From Sulfurovum sp. (lineage in GTDB: Bacteria; Campylobacterota; Campylobacteria; Campylobacterales; Sulfurovaceae), in contig JAGGRU010000194.1 in the NCBI GenBank assembly GCA_021159425.1, forward strand, positions 1 to 11,114: a DNA stretch of 11,114 bases, in the 5' to 3' direction. The notes beneath the pieces are model-generated. The model was not told the origin of the DNA and did no database searches. It saw only the letters and a list, made by a program, of their open reading frames with translations. The position numbers and the translations under genes were made by a program. Below are positions 1 to 5,253 of this stretch, piece after piece (position 1 is the first letter of the stretch; each line of letters opens with the position of its first letter).

Positions 1-10
1 GATTTAGTTC

Positions 11-57
11 ATCTCTTTAGTTTCGTTCAATTTTTGCGTGTTTTGAATGAGGCATAC
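11..57. repeat. Diverged direct copy of one arm of the neighbouring palindromic element
   Basis: This stretch matches the left arm of the palindrome at 68-167, in the same orientation and offset by about 58 bp. Shared blocks are TTAGTT, GTTCA, TTTTTGCGTG/ATTTTGCGTG and a terminal tAC. It is followed at 49-70 by a small hairpin (GAGGCAT, 9-nt loop, ATGCTTC; 6 of 7 pairs) before the next copy begins. The match is imperfect, so it looks like an old copy. It may continue to the left outside the window. No gene is seen in 1-167. Confidence 0.55.
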
Positions 58-67
58 AAAAGAAATG

Positions 68-167
68 CTTCTTCTTAGTTATGTTCAGATTTTGCGTGCT
101 TTTTGAGAGTCGTACATCAGGTACGTCGAACAAAATCACGTGAAATATGAATATAAATAAGAAGAAG
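68..167. repeat. 100-bp imperfect palindrome abutting the tRNA 3' end
   Basis: The left arm 68-115 and right arm 121-167 are reverse complements at roughly three quarters of positions and flank a 5-nt loop (ATCAG). The outermost 10 bp (CTTCTTCTTA) and innermost 5 bp (CGTAC/GTACG) match perfectly, with mismatches and small indels between. The right arm ends at 167, and the tRNA CCA begins at 168 on the minus strand. In the tRNA transcript this would fold into one long hairpin. The bases after it on that strand (TTTCTTTT within 56-67) are U-rich, so it could help end the tRNA transcript. Its length and the related third arm suggest a small mobile repeat instead. Confidence 0.7.
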
Positions 168-244
168 TGGTACACCCAACAGGATTCGAACCTGTGACCT
201 TCGGTACCGCAAACCGATGCTCTATCCAGCTGAGCTATGAGTGC
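168..244 (-). tRNA. tRNA-Arg, anticodon GCG, CCA encoded
   Basis: The minus strand folds into a complete 77-nt cloverleaf. The acceptor GCACTCA pairs with TGGGTGT, with G1-U72 and U5-G68 wobbles. The D stem is GCTC/GAGC. The anticodon stem TCGGT/ACCGA encloses the loop TTGCGGT, with GCG at plus positions 208-210. The T arm is ACAGG-TTCGAAT-CCTGT, followed by discriminator A73 and an encoded CCA. Arginine identity bases known from E. coli are present: A20 in the D loop, C35, G36 and A73. It would read CGC and, by wobble, CGU. Most bacteria use an ACG anticodon edited to inosine for this box, so GCG is worth noting. The gene has its own promoter just upstream. Confidence 0.95.
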
Positions 245-278
245 ACATTTAAAATGTAGTAGCGATATTTAGAGCGAA

Positions 279-307
279 ATTATAGCCAAAATTTCTTTAC
301 TTTTCAA
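279..307 (-). promoter_or_regulatory. Sigma70 promoter of tRNA-Arg
   Basis: On the minus strand a -35 box TTGAAA (307-302) is followed by a 17-nt spacer and a perfect -10 TATAAT (284-279), preceded by GGC. The -35 box overlaps the last codons of the uracil-DNA glycosylase gene. The predicted start near position 272 leaves a 5' leader of about 28 nt before the tRNA. The tRNA therefore probably does not depend on read-through from the genes upstream. Confidence 0.75.
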
Positions 308-995
308 GTAAATTCATTGGCGAGAAAAGTTTTAACACTTTTTCATTTGAAATAAATGTGTGATTATAAGGATGTTCCACCTCGATCGTTTCAAATTTAT
401 CCAAAGAAAGTCTCTTTTTCAACTCTTTTGCATGAATACCGAACAAAATAAGTTTAGGTGCATCTTCTTCCAACTCTTTTAACAATATTTTAATAAAAGG
501 TCTCCATGCTTTCACATGTTTTGTCGAAGACTTTTTATCTGTAAAGATCAATGCAGTGTTTAAAAGAAGCACACCGTTCTTTTCAAAATTGATACGTAAC
601 TCTTCTATGGAATTGATAAGAGAATGTTTATCGATTTGACTTATGGCTTCCTGGGAAACATCTTCTTTTTCAAGATCACCTTTTGCTACTAATGACATTT
701 TTACAAAGTTACGCAAAGAGGTAGCACGATTCACCTCTTTACTTAAACCTGTCGGGGAAAACAGTGTTTGCACTTTTTCATCTATAAAAGCATAACCCCC
801 TGCACTCTCTTTTCTTGGGTAGGGATCTTGCCCAAAAAGGATGTATTTGACTTTATGTCTCGGTAGGGTTGTAAATGCATTAAAGTATTGTGATGAAGAG
901 GGAAAGTAGCTATTGTCACTTTCAAGAAAAGAACGATACTCAGGTTCTAGACTTTCATAAGCACGTTGGAGTATCTCTTGCCACTCTCTGATCAA
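297..995 (-). CDS. Divergent family-1-type uracil-DNA glycosylase
   Basis: This is a base-excision repair enzyme expected to cleave uracil from DNA in the cytoplasm (232 aa). Family-1 landmarks are in order: FNAF (38-41), GQDPYP (55-60) with catalytic D57 and Y59, the uracil-stacking F70, SLRN (93-96), LLLNTAL with uracil-contacting N146 (143-149), and HPYNHTF (208-214) with catalytic H208. Two departures from E. coli Ung stand out: GQDPYH reads GQDPYP, and the DNA-intercalating HPSPLS loop reads HPYNHTF. The spacing from catalytic Asp to Asn is 89 residues against 59, which implies an insert of about 30 residues at roughly 100-130. The start is TTG (995-993), overlapping the stop of the gene upstream as TTGA. 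The fold assignment is firm. Exact substrate range is not, so I give no symbol. Confidence 0.85.
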   Translation of the reverse strand: MIREWQEILQRAYESLEPEYRSFLESDNSYFPSSSQYFNAFTTLPRHKVKYILFGQDPYPRKESAGGYAFIDEKVQTLFSPTGLSKEVNRATSLRNFVKMSLVAKGDLEKEDVSQEAISQIDKHSLINSIEELRINFEKNGVLLLNTALIFTDKKSSTKHVKAWRPFIKILLKELEEDAPKLILFGIHAKELKKRLSLDKFETIEVEHPYNHTFISNEKVLKLFSPMNLLEK

Positions 996-1312
996 AGGTG
1001 TTTCTCTTTTTTAATTTTGTCAAATTTAATGATCAGTTCTATTTTATTTGCAGGAATTCCCAGTTTTTCAGAAATACTCTCTCTACTCTCTCCTGCTTCA
1101 ACCAATTCCATTACTTCATCATGTGAGGAAAAGTTATCTATAACTTCTTTGACTGCAACACGTGAAGCTTCAAGATTAGAAACAGTTGTATCTTTTACTG
1201 CCAATACTTCTTTAAGTACTTTTACTTCTTTCTTCAATTTTCTATTGGAAAAGATCAGCCTCATGAATATCAACACTATGACAAAAAGCACTCCCATAAT
1301 AATATATTCCAT
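992..1312 (-). CDS. Small membrane-anchored coiled-coil protein, function unknown
   Basis: I do not recognise a named family for this 106-aa protein. Residues 1-22 form one hydrophobic membrane segment (MEYIIMGVLFVIVLIFMRLIF), which would leave the rest in the cytoplasm by the positive-inside rule (NRKLKKEVK follows). Residues 24-60 are charged and heptad-like, suggesting a coiled coil. The C-terminal part (about 66-102) has the spacing of a helix-turn-helix, with RESISEKLGIPANKIELIIK resembling sigma region-4-like or DUF2802/DUF6115-type tails. The ATG lies directly after the stop of the prenyltransferase gene, with a strong GGAGG located inside that gene's end. It is coupled at its 3' end to the glycosylase start. 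A role in membrane scaffolding or regulation is possible but only inferred. Confidence 0.75.
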   Translation of the reverse strand: MEYIIMGVLFVIVLIFMRLIFSNRKLKKEVKVLKEVLAVKDTTVSNLEASRVAVKEVIDNFSSHDEVMELVEAGESRESISEKLGIPANKIELIIKFDKIKKEKHL

Positions 1313-2164
1313 TTACATTACCTCCAAAATAATAAAAATTAAAAAGACAAAACCCAAATAACCGTTAACTGTAAAAAAGGCTTTGTCAATCTTTGTAAAG
1401 TCTTTGTTGACAAGATAGTGTTCATAGCTTAACATTACTGCTGCAAAAACAATAGAAACCTGTCCCCATATTCCTAAATTCGCATCCAATACAAACCAGC
1501 CCCAAAAAGCTATAGCCAAGATATGAAATACTTTTGCTATGTTCATCGTATTCTTTGCACCAAAACGGGAAGGGATAGAGTGCAAATTATTTTTTTTGTC
1601 AAACTCCATATCTTGCAAAGAGTATAGGAGGTCAAAGCCTGCAACCCAAAACATCACACCCGTGGCCAAATAGACTGACCAGGCTGTTATTTCTCCGGAT
1701 ACTGCTACCACACCTGCAATAGGAGCCAAACCAAGGCTTACCCCAAGTATCAAGTGTGCGGCTGCTGAGAAACGTTTAAACAGTGTGTATGCACCCAATA
1801 CCATCAAGATCGGTATCGCTAGTTTAAAGGCCAGATCATTTACAAAATAGGCAACCACAATAAACAGCAAAGCATTGATAATAATGAATCCAAGCATCTG
1901 GACATTTGAAACCCTGCCATCCACAGAAGGTCTGCCTTTCGTTCTGGGATTCAGTATGTCAATATCTCTGTCAAGGTAACGGTTGACACCCATGGCAAAA
2001 TTTCGTGCAGAAACAGCAGCTAACGTTCCCAGAAATAATAATCTCCACCCAAACCATCCATCTGCAGCGACAAGCATGGCAATAAAGATAAAGGGCAGGG
2101 AAAACACTGAGTGTTTAAACATTACCAATTCCGAAAAATCTGCAAACAGTTTTCTAATCTTCAA
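1313..2164 (-). CDS. mqnP: UbiA-family polyprenyltransferase, probably menaquinone-pathway MqnP
   Basis: This is an integral membrane prenyltransferase (283 aa, within the usual UbiA range). Both Mg-diphosphate binding motifs are intact: NRYLDRDID (N61, D65, D69) and DLLYSLQDMEFD (D178, Y181, D185, D189), set among about nine hydrophobic helices. The family attaches an isoprenoid chain to an aromatic ring. Campylobacterota make menaquinone by the futalosine route and not ubiquinone, so the expected acceptor is 1,4-dihydroxy-6-naphthoate (MqnP) and not 4-hydroxybenzoate. That choice rests on taxonomy, not on a residue I can see. The start is TTG (2164-2162): an in-frame TGA at 2170-2168 rules out any start further upstream, and a GAGG lies 8 nt before the TTG. 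It follows pssA by 22 nt and abuts the next gene. Its product would serve the complex I encoded nearby. Confidence 0.85.
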   Translation of the reverse strand: MKIRKLFADFSELVMFKHSVFSLPFIFIAMLVAADGWFGWRLLFLGTLAAVSARNFAMGVNRYLDRDIDILNPRTKGRPSVDGRVSNVQMLGFIIINALLFIVVAYFVNDLAFKLAIPILMVLGAYTLFKRFSAAAHLILGVSLGLAPIAGVVAVSGEITAWSVYLATGVMFWVAGFDLLYSLQDMEFDKKNNLHSIPSRFGAKNTMNIAKVFHILAIAFWGWFVLDANLGIWGQVSIVFAAVMLSYEHYLVNKDFTKIDKAFFTVNGYLGFVFLIFIILEVM

Positions 2165-2179
2165 TCCTCAATCCTCAAT
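2159..2179 (-). promoter_or_regulatory. Heptamer tandem repeat carrying the RBS and TTG start of the prenyltransferase gene
   Basis: On the minus strand three 7-nt units lie in a row: ATTGAGG (2179-2173), ATTGAGG (2172-2166) and ATTGAAG (2165-2159). The first GAGG (2176-2173) sits 8 nt from the TTG start at 2164-2162, a normal Shine-Dalgarno distance. The second GAGG (2169-2166) is only 1 nt away. Each unit contains a TTG, but because the unit is 7 nt only the third is in frame. Gain or loss of a unit would change the spacing without shifting the coding frame downstream of the TTG. Confidence 0.6.
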
Positions 2180-2186
2180 CATCATA

Positions 2187-2741
2187 TTAGGGGTGTTTAA
2201 TTTTCAACTTACTGTTGAGTGACCAGGCAATGACAAGTGCCAATGCACCAATCACATAAGAGTTTCCAATAAGCCCATAAGCATATAGCAGATACAGTAC
2301 CCAAAGCAGTATTGCTCCGAGTGGGGTTGGCACACCTACAAAATATTTTGCAGCTTCCCCTACTTCTACTTCTATATTAAATTCAATGAGTCTTCTTAAA
2401 CCCGATATGATGTAGAAGATAAAGACCAGTCCAAGTATCAATTGTTCCAAACCTGAACTTTGTTCAGTGATCGCATAATAGAGTAAAAATGACGGCATGA
2501 CCACAAAAGATATGAAGTCGGCATAACTGTCAACCTGGATTCCAAACTCAGTAGAGAGATTGTATTTCCTTGCCACTTTTCCATCTGCAATGTCCAAAGC
2601 ACCTGCTATCCATGCCAAGATGATCGCAGTAAAGTAATCACCATGCACAATAAAGTGTATTGCTATCAAACCTGCAGCAATATTTCCAAAGGTAATAAGG
2701 TTTGCAATATTAAAACGATTATTTTTGTCAAAAAGACCCAT
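2187..2741 (-). CDS. pssA: CDP-diacylglycerol--serine O-phosphatidyltransferase (phosphatidylserine synthase)
   Basis: This is an inner-membrane enzyme that transfers phosphatidate from CDP-diacylglycerol to serine, giving phosphatidylserine, the precursor of phosphatidylethanolamine. The CDP-alcohol phosphotransferase signature is complete across residues 53-75: D53-G54, A57-R58, G67, D71 and D75, preceded by D50. The surrounding residues (STEFGIQVDSYADFISF) resemble type II PssA more than phosphatidylglycerophosphate synthase. At 184 aa it is short for PssA but in the range of compact bacterial forms. The remaining sequence is a series of hydrophobic helices. The ATG has a GGGGA Shine-Dalgarno about 5 nt upstream. 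It is the first gene of the leftward cluster and is divergent from miaA. Another CDP-alcohol transferase is possible but less likely. Confidence 0.88.
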   Translation of the reverse strand: MGLFDKNNRFNIANLITFGNIAAGLIAIHFIVHGDYFTAIILAWIAGALDIADGKVARKYNLSTEFGIQVDSYADFISFVVMPSFLLYYAITEQSSGLEQLILGLVFIFYIISGLRRLIEFNIEVEVGEAAKYFVGVPTPLGAILLWVLYLLYAYGLIGNSYVIGALALVIAWSLNSKLKIKHP

Positions 2742-2753
2742 ATCATCCCCAAA

Positions 2754-2782
2754 TTTATAATTACATCATTTTACCCTCTTAA
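2754..2782 (-). promoter_or_regulatory. Candidate promoter for the pssA cluster
   Basis: In the 65-bp divergent gap the minus strand shows TTAAGA (2782-2777), 17 nt, then TATAAA (2759-2754), 4/6 and 5/6 matches to the sigma70 consensus. Transcription would then start at or inside the GGGGA Shine-Dalgarno. A second -10-like box, TAAAAT (2773-2768), would leave a leader of about 20 nt with the Shine-Dalgarno intact, but I see no good -35 for it. One of the two is probably real. Confidence 0.4.
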
Positions 2783-2800
2783 CACTTACTATGCTATTAT
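2771..2800 (+). promoter_or_regulatory. Candidate miaA promoter, predicted to give a leaderless transcript
   Basis: A -10-like TATTAT (2795-2800, 5/6) ends 6 nt before the miaA ATG at 2807, which places the expected transcription start at the A of the ATG. The -35 is poor (TTACCC at 2771-2776, 18-nt spacer). Sigma70 promoters in this phylum often lack a clear -35. No purine-rich Shine-Dalgarno occurs in the 20 nt before the ATG. Confidence 0.4.
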
Positions 2801-2806
2801 TACGCT

Positions 2807-3703
2807 ATGGAAAATATCAAACAACTGGCTATCATCGGTTCAACTGCATCAGGGAAAACTTCCCTTGCTGTAAAGGTTGCTAAACAGTTGCATGCTTATA
2901 TTCTTTCACTTGATTCACTCTCTATCTATAAAGAGATAGATATTGTATCTGCCAAACCCAGCAAAGAAGAACAGGATGGAGTGCAGCATTTTGGCATAGG
3001 CTGCATCTATCCCAATGAAGATTTTGATGTAACCACCTTTATAAAACTCTACAATGAAGTAGTTACAAAATGTTTAAAAGAAAATAAAAATCTTGTGATT
3101 GTTGGAGGAACAGGTTTTTATTTGAAAATGCTCATTGAGGGCGTGAGTGAACTGCCAAAAATAAGTGAAAAAAGTAAGAAAGAGACAAGAGAATATTTAC
3201 TGGATCTTCCAAAAGCATATAAATTACTTCAGTCTTTGGATCCTGAATATATGTCAAAGATCGAGAGTAATGATGCTTATCGTATAGAAAAAGCCCTTAA
3301 TATTTATTTTGAAAGCAAGATGATACCTTCAGAGTATTTTTCTAATAACCCTCCTATTCCTACTATTAAATCTCCTTTACCCATTTATCAGATCGAATGG
3401 GATAGAGATATTTTACGTAAGCGTATAGCAGAACGTAGCAAAATGATGATTGAAGACGGGCTTATAGATGAAATATGTATGTTGGAACAAAAATATACGC
3501 GTAAGCCTAATTGTATGAAAGCTATAGGTATCAAAGAAACATTGGCTTATTTAGATGGTGTTTACAGTAAAGAGGTAATGATAGAAAAAATAACAACCAA
3601 TACTGCACGACTTGCCAAGAGACAAAAGACGTTTAACAATTCTCAGTTTGATAATGTGGTAAAAGGATCTGTGGAAGAGTTGGAGAATATTTTGTTGTCG
3701 TAG
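2807..3703 (+). CDS. miaA: tRNA dimethylallyltransferase MiaA
   Basis: This soluble enzyme transfers a dimethylallyl group from dimethylallyl diphosphate to N6 of A37 in tRNAs reading UNN codons (298 aa, typical length). Visible landmarks are the P-loop-like GSTASGKTS (11-19), DSLSIYK with D36 and S37, SAKPS (48-52), GGTGFY (100-105), the RIEKALNIY segment, DGLIDE, KAIGIKE, and LAKRQKTF near the C-terminus, all in family order. The ATG start is supported by the P-loop lying 10 residues in, as in homologues, although no Shine-Dalgarno precedes it. The gene runs alone on the plus strand between divergent pssA and convergent nuoN. Its TAG stop (3701-3703) is part of a palindromic repeat, so that repeat has set the present C-terminus (…NILLS). 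Confidence 0.95.
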   Translation: MENIKQLAIIGSTASGKTSLAVKVAKQLHAYILSLDSLSIYKEIDIVSAKPSKEEQDGVQHFGIGCIYPNEDFDVTTFIKLYNEVVTKCLKENKNLVIVGGTGFYLKMLIEGVSELPKISEKSKKETREYLLDLPKAYKLLQSLDPEYMSKIESNDAYRIEKALNIYFESKMIPSEYFSNNPPIPTIKSPLPIYQIEWDRDILRKRIAERSKMMIEDGLIDEICMLEQKYTRKPNCMKAIGIKETLAYLDGVYSKEVMIEKITTNTARLAKRQKTFNNSQFDNVVKGSVEELENILLS

Positions 3704-3757
3704 GGTCGGTTTACCGACCATTAAGATATTAAATAAGGTCGGTAAACCGACCCTACG
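3699..3757. repeat. Perfect 21-bp inverted repeat of REP-doublet (REPIN) type
   Basis: Arms 3699-3719 and 3737-3757 are exact reverse complements around a 17-nt AT-rich spacer. Each arm is C + GTAG + GGTCGGTTTACCGACC (the second on the minus strand), and that 16-mer is itself a perfect palindrome (7-bp stem, 2-nt loop). A GTAG tetranucleotide next to a palindrome, doubled in inverted orientation with GTAG outermost, is the layout of REP doublets moved by REP-associated tyrosine transposases. No such transposase is in this window. The element fills nearly the whole miaA-nuoN gap, includes the miaA stop codon and ends 5 nt before the nuoN stop. It could insulate the convergent genes or block exonucleases, but neither side has the U-tract of an intrinsic terminator. 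Confidence 0.75.
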
Positions 3758-3762
3758 CGAAA

Positions 3763-5253
3763 TTAATATCCTGAAGCACTAATCATATAATACAAGTAAG
3801 AGATAAGCGGTTGCACATAGAAAATTGCTGTTACAGTTGCAAGAGTTGCCAAACCAATTACTGCCATTAACGGCTTAGAGAGGTTATAGTAAATTGTATC
3901 AACATCTTTTACCGGATCCATAAGGAACATATAAACAATCAGTTTCAGGTAGTAGTACGCTGCTATTGCTGAGTTAAGACCCATAACAATTGCCAACCAT
4001 ACATAACCGGCATTTACTGCTGCCTGCATTACATAAATCTTACCCCAGAATACTGAGAATGGAGGCACACCTGCAAGAGACAACATGAACAGTCCCATGA
4101 TCACTGCACCGACTGGCATGATTTGAATAAAGCCTGCAAACTTCTCATAAGGATGGTCATATCGTGCATCGAATCTTCTGTTTTTATGACGAGAGATCCA
4201 TAACATTGAAAATGCACCAAGGTTAGTGAACATAAAGAGTGCATAGTAAAGGAATATTGCTGTAGTTCCTTCTGTTGTATCTAGCGCCAATGCCGCCATA
4301 ATGAAACCGGCATGAGAGATAGACGAATATGCAAGCATACGTTTTACATCTTCCTGGACCAGTGCCATGATATTTGCAAGTGTCATTGTAAGTACTGCCA
4401 TTACCAAGATAATAATTCTTACCCACTCAACACCAAGGTCAATATACATACCGAAAATTCTGATAGAAACAACAAATGCTGCTATTTTCGGTACCACTGA
4501 CATAAATCCGGCCAATGGAGCAGATGCACCTTCATAAACATCCGGTGCCCATGTATGGAACGGGAAGAGTGAAAGTTTAAATGAGAACGCTACAAGTAAA
4601 AGTACTGATGAACCAAAGATAGCGATCATTAGTCCTGTTTCATTTATTCTTGTTGCCATTACTTCTGCTACTTTATAAAGTTCAATAGAACCTGTCAAAC
4701 CATAAATAACTGCAGAACCCATAGCATAAAATGCTGCTGCCAATGCACCCATTGTAAAGTACTTCACTGCTGCTTCATATGAATTGGATCTGTTATGAAG
4801 GGCAATGAGTGTATAGAGTGCAAGTGACGCAGTCTCAATACCTACAAAGATAAGGATCAGGTTATCACTTGTTACCATAAACTGGAATCCTGCGATCATA
4901 AACAGAAAAAGTGCAAAGAATTCAGGATATGAATACTCATGGAATCTTCTTGAAGTCAATGCCAAGGGAATAAATATCATAGACCCCACAATAATCATTA
5001 ACTGCGAAATAATAGATATACCATCAATAAGCATTACATCGAAGAATCCACGCTCATTCACATTCAATCCAAGAACTGCACCAAAATCGACAAAGAGAAT
5101 CAAAAGCGTTAACATAACATATAGAGATTTATGTAACTTATTGTTGATCAGATCAAGTATTAAAATAATCAATGCACCGGCTATTACTATAAGCATTGGT
5201 GCCAGTGTGATGAGATTAAGACTTTCTAGACTTACATTAATAGGTTGCAACAT
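3763..5253 (-). CDS. nuoN: NADH-quinone oxidoreductase subunit N
   Basis: This is an antiporter-like, proton-pumping subunit of the membrane arm of complex I (496 aa, in the family range of about 480-510, roughly 14 helices). Channel residues are in place: E140 in FVGIETASLALY, K226 in FKLSLFPFHTWAPD, K256 in VVPKIAAF and K405 in FWGKIYVM, equivalent to the Glu and Lys residues needed for coupling in E. coli NuoN. It is the last gene of the leftward nuo operon. Its ATG shares a base with the nuoM stop (TAATG), and a strong GGGAGG lies in the final nuoM codons, so translation is probably coupled. Its 3' end meets the palindromic repeat and convergent miaA. Confidence 0.97.
   Translation of the reverse strand: MLQPINVSLESLNLITLAPMLIVIAGALIILILDLINNKLHKSLYVMLTLLILFVDFGAVLGLNVNERGFFDVMLIDGISIISQLMIIVGSMIFIPLALTSRRFHEYSYPEFFALFLFMIAGFQFMVTSDNLILIFVGIETASLALYTLIALHNRSNSYEAAVKYFTMGALAAAFYAMGSAVIYGLTGSIELYKVAEVMATRINETGLMIAIFGSSVLLLVAFSFKLSLFPFHTWAPDVYEGASAPLAGFMSVVPKIAAFVVSIRIFGMYIDLGVEWVRIIILVMAVLTMTLANIMALVQEDVKRMLAYSSISHAGFIMAALALDTTEGTTAIFLYYALFMFTNLGAFSMLWISRHKNRRFDARYDHPYEKFAGFIQIMPVGAVIMGLFMLSLAGVPPFSVFWGKIYVMQAAVNAGYVWLAIVMGLNSAIAAYYYLKLIVYMFLMDPVKDVDTIYYNLSKPLMAVIGLATLATVTAIFYVQPLISYLYYMISASGY

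Noticed and set aside
17..268. Long open frame on the minus strand running through the tRNA and both repeat arms, ending ...MPHSKHAKIERN
   Set aside because: It has no ATG except one 12 codons before the stop, no ribosome binding site, and it runs through a clear tRNA. The two repeat copies are read in different frames. I treat it as non-coding.
297..995. Glycosylase as a pseudogene because of its altered motifs
   Set aside because: The frame is intact, the length is complete, and all catalytic-residue equivalents are retained, so it looks functional though divergent.
966..1361. Plus-strand open frame opposite the small membrane protein
   Set aside because: It is low in complexity (Ser/Thr/Ile rich), has no recognisable motif and no ribosome binding site, and it lies antisense to a better-supported coupled gene.
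3699..3757. Classical rho-independent bidirectional terminator
   Set aside because: The hairpin is strong, but neither side is followed by a run of U residues (CGAAATTA on plus, ACAACAAA on minus). It may still reduce read-through. The GTAG-palindrome layout fits a REP doublet better.
3763..5253. NuoN, NuoM or NuoL as Mrp-type Na+/H+ antiporter subunits or a hydrogenase membrane subunit
   Set aside because: The set H-I-J-K-L-M-N in standard order, with NuoI and NuoH present and lengths matching, identifies complex I.
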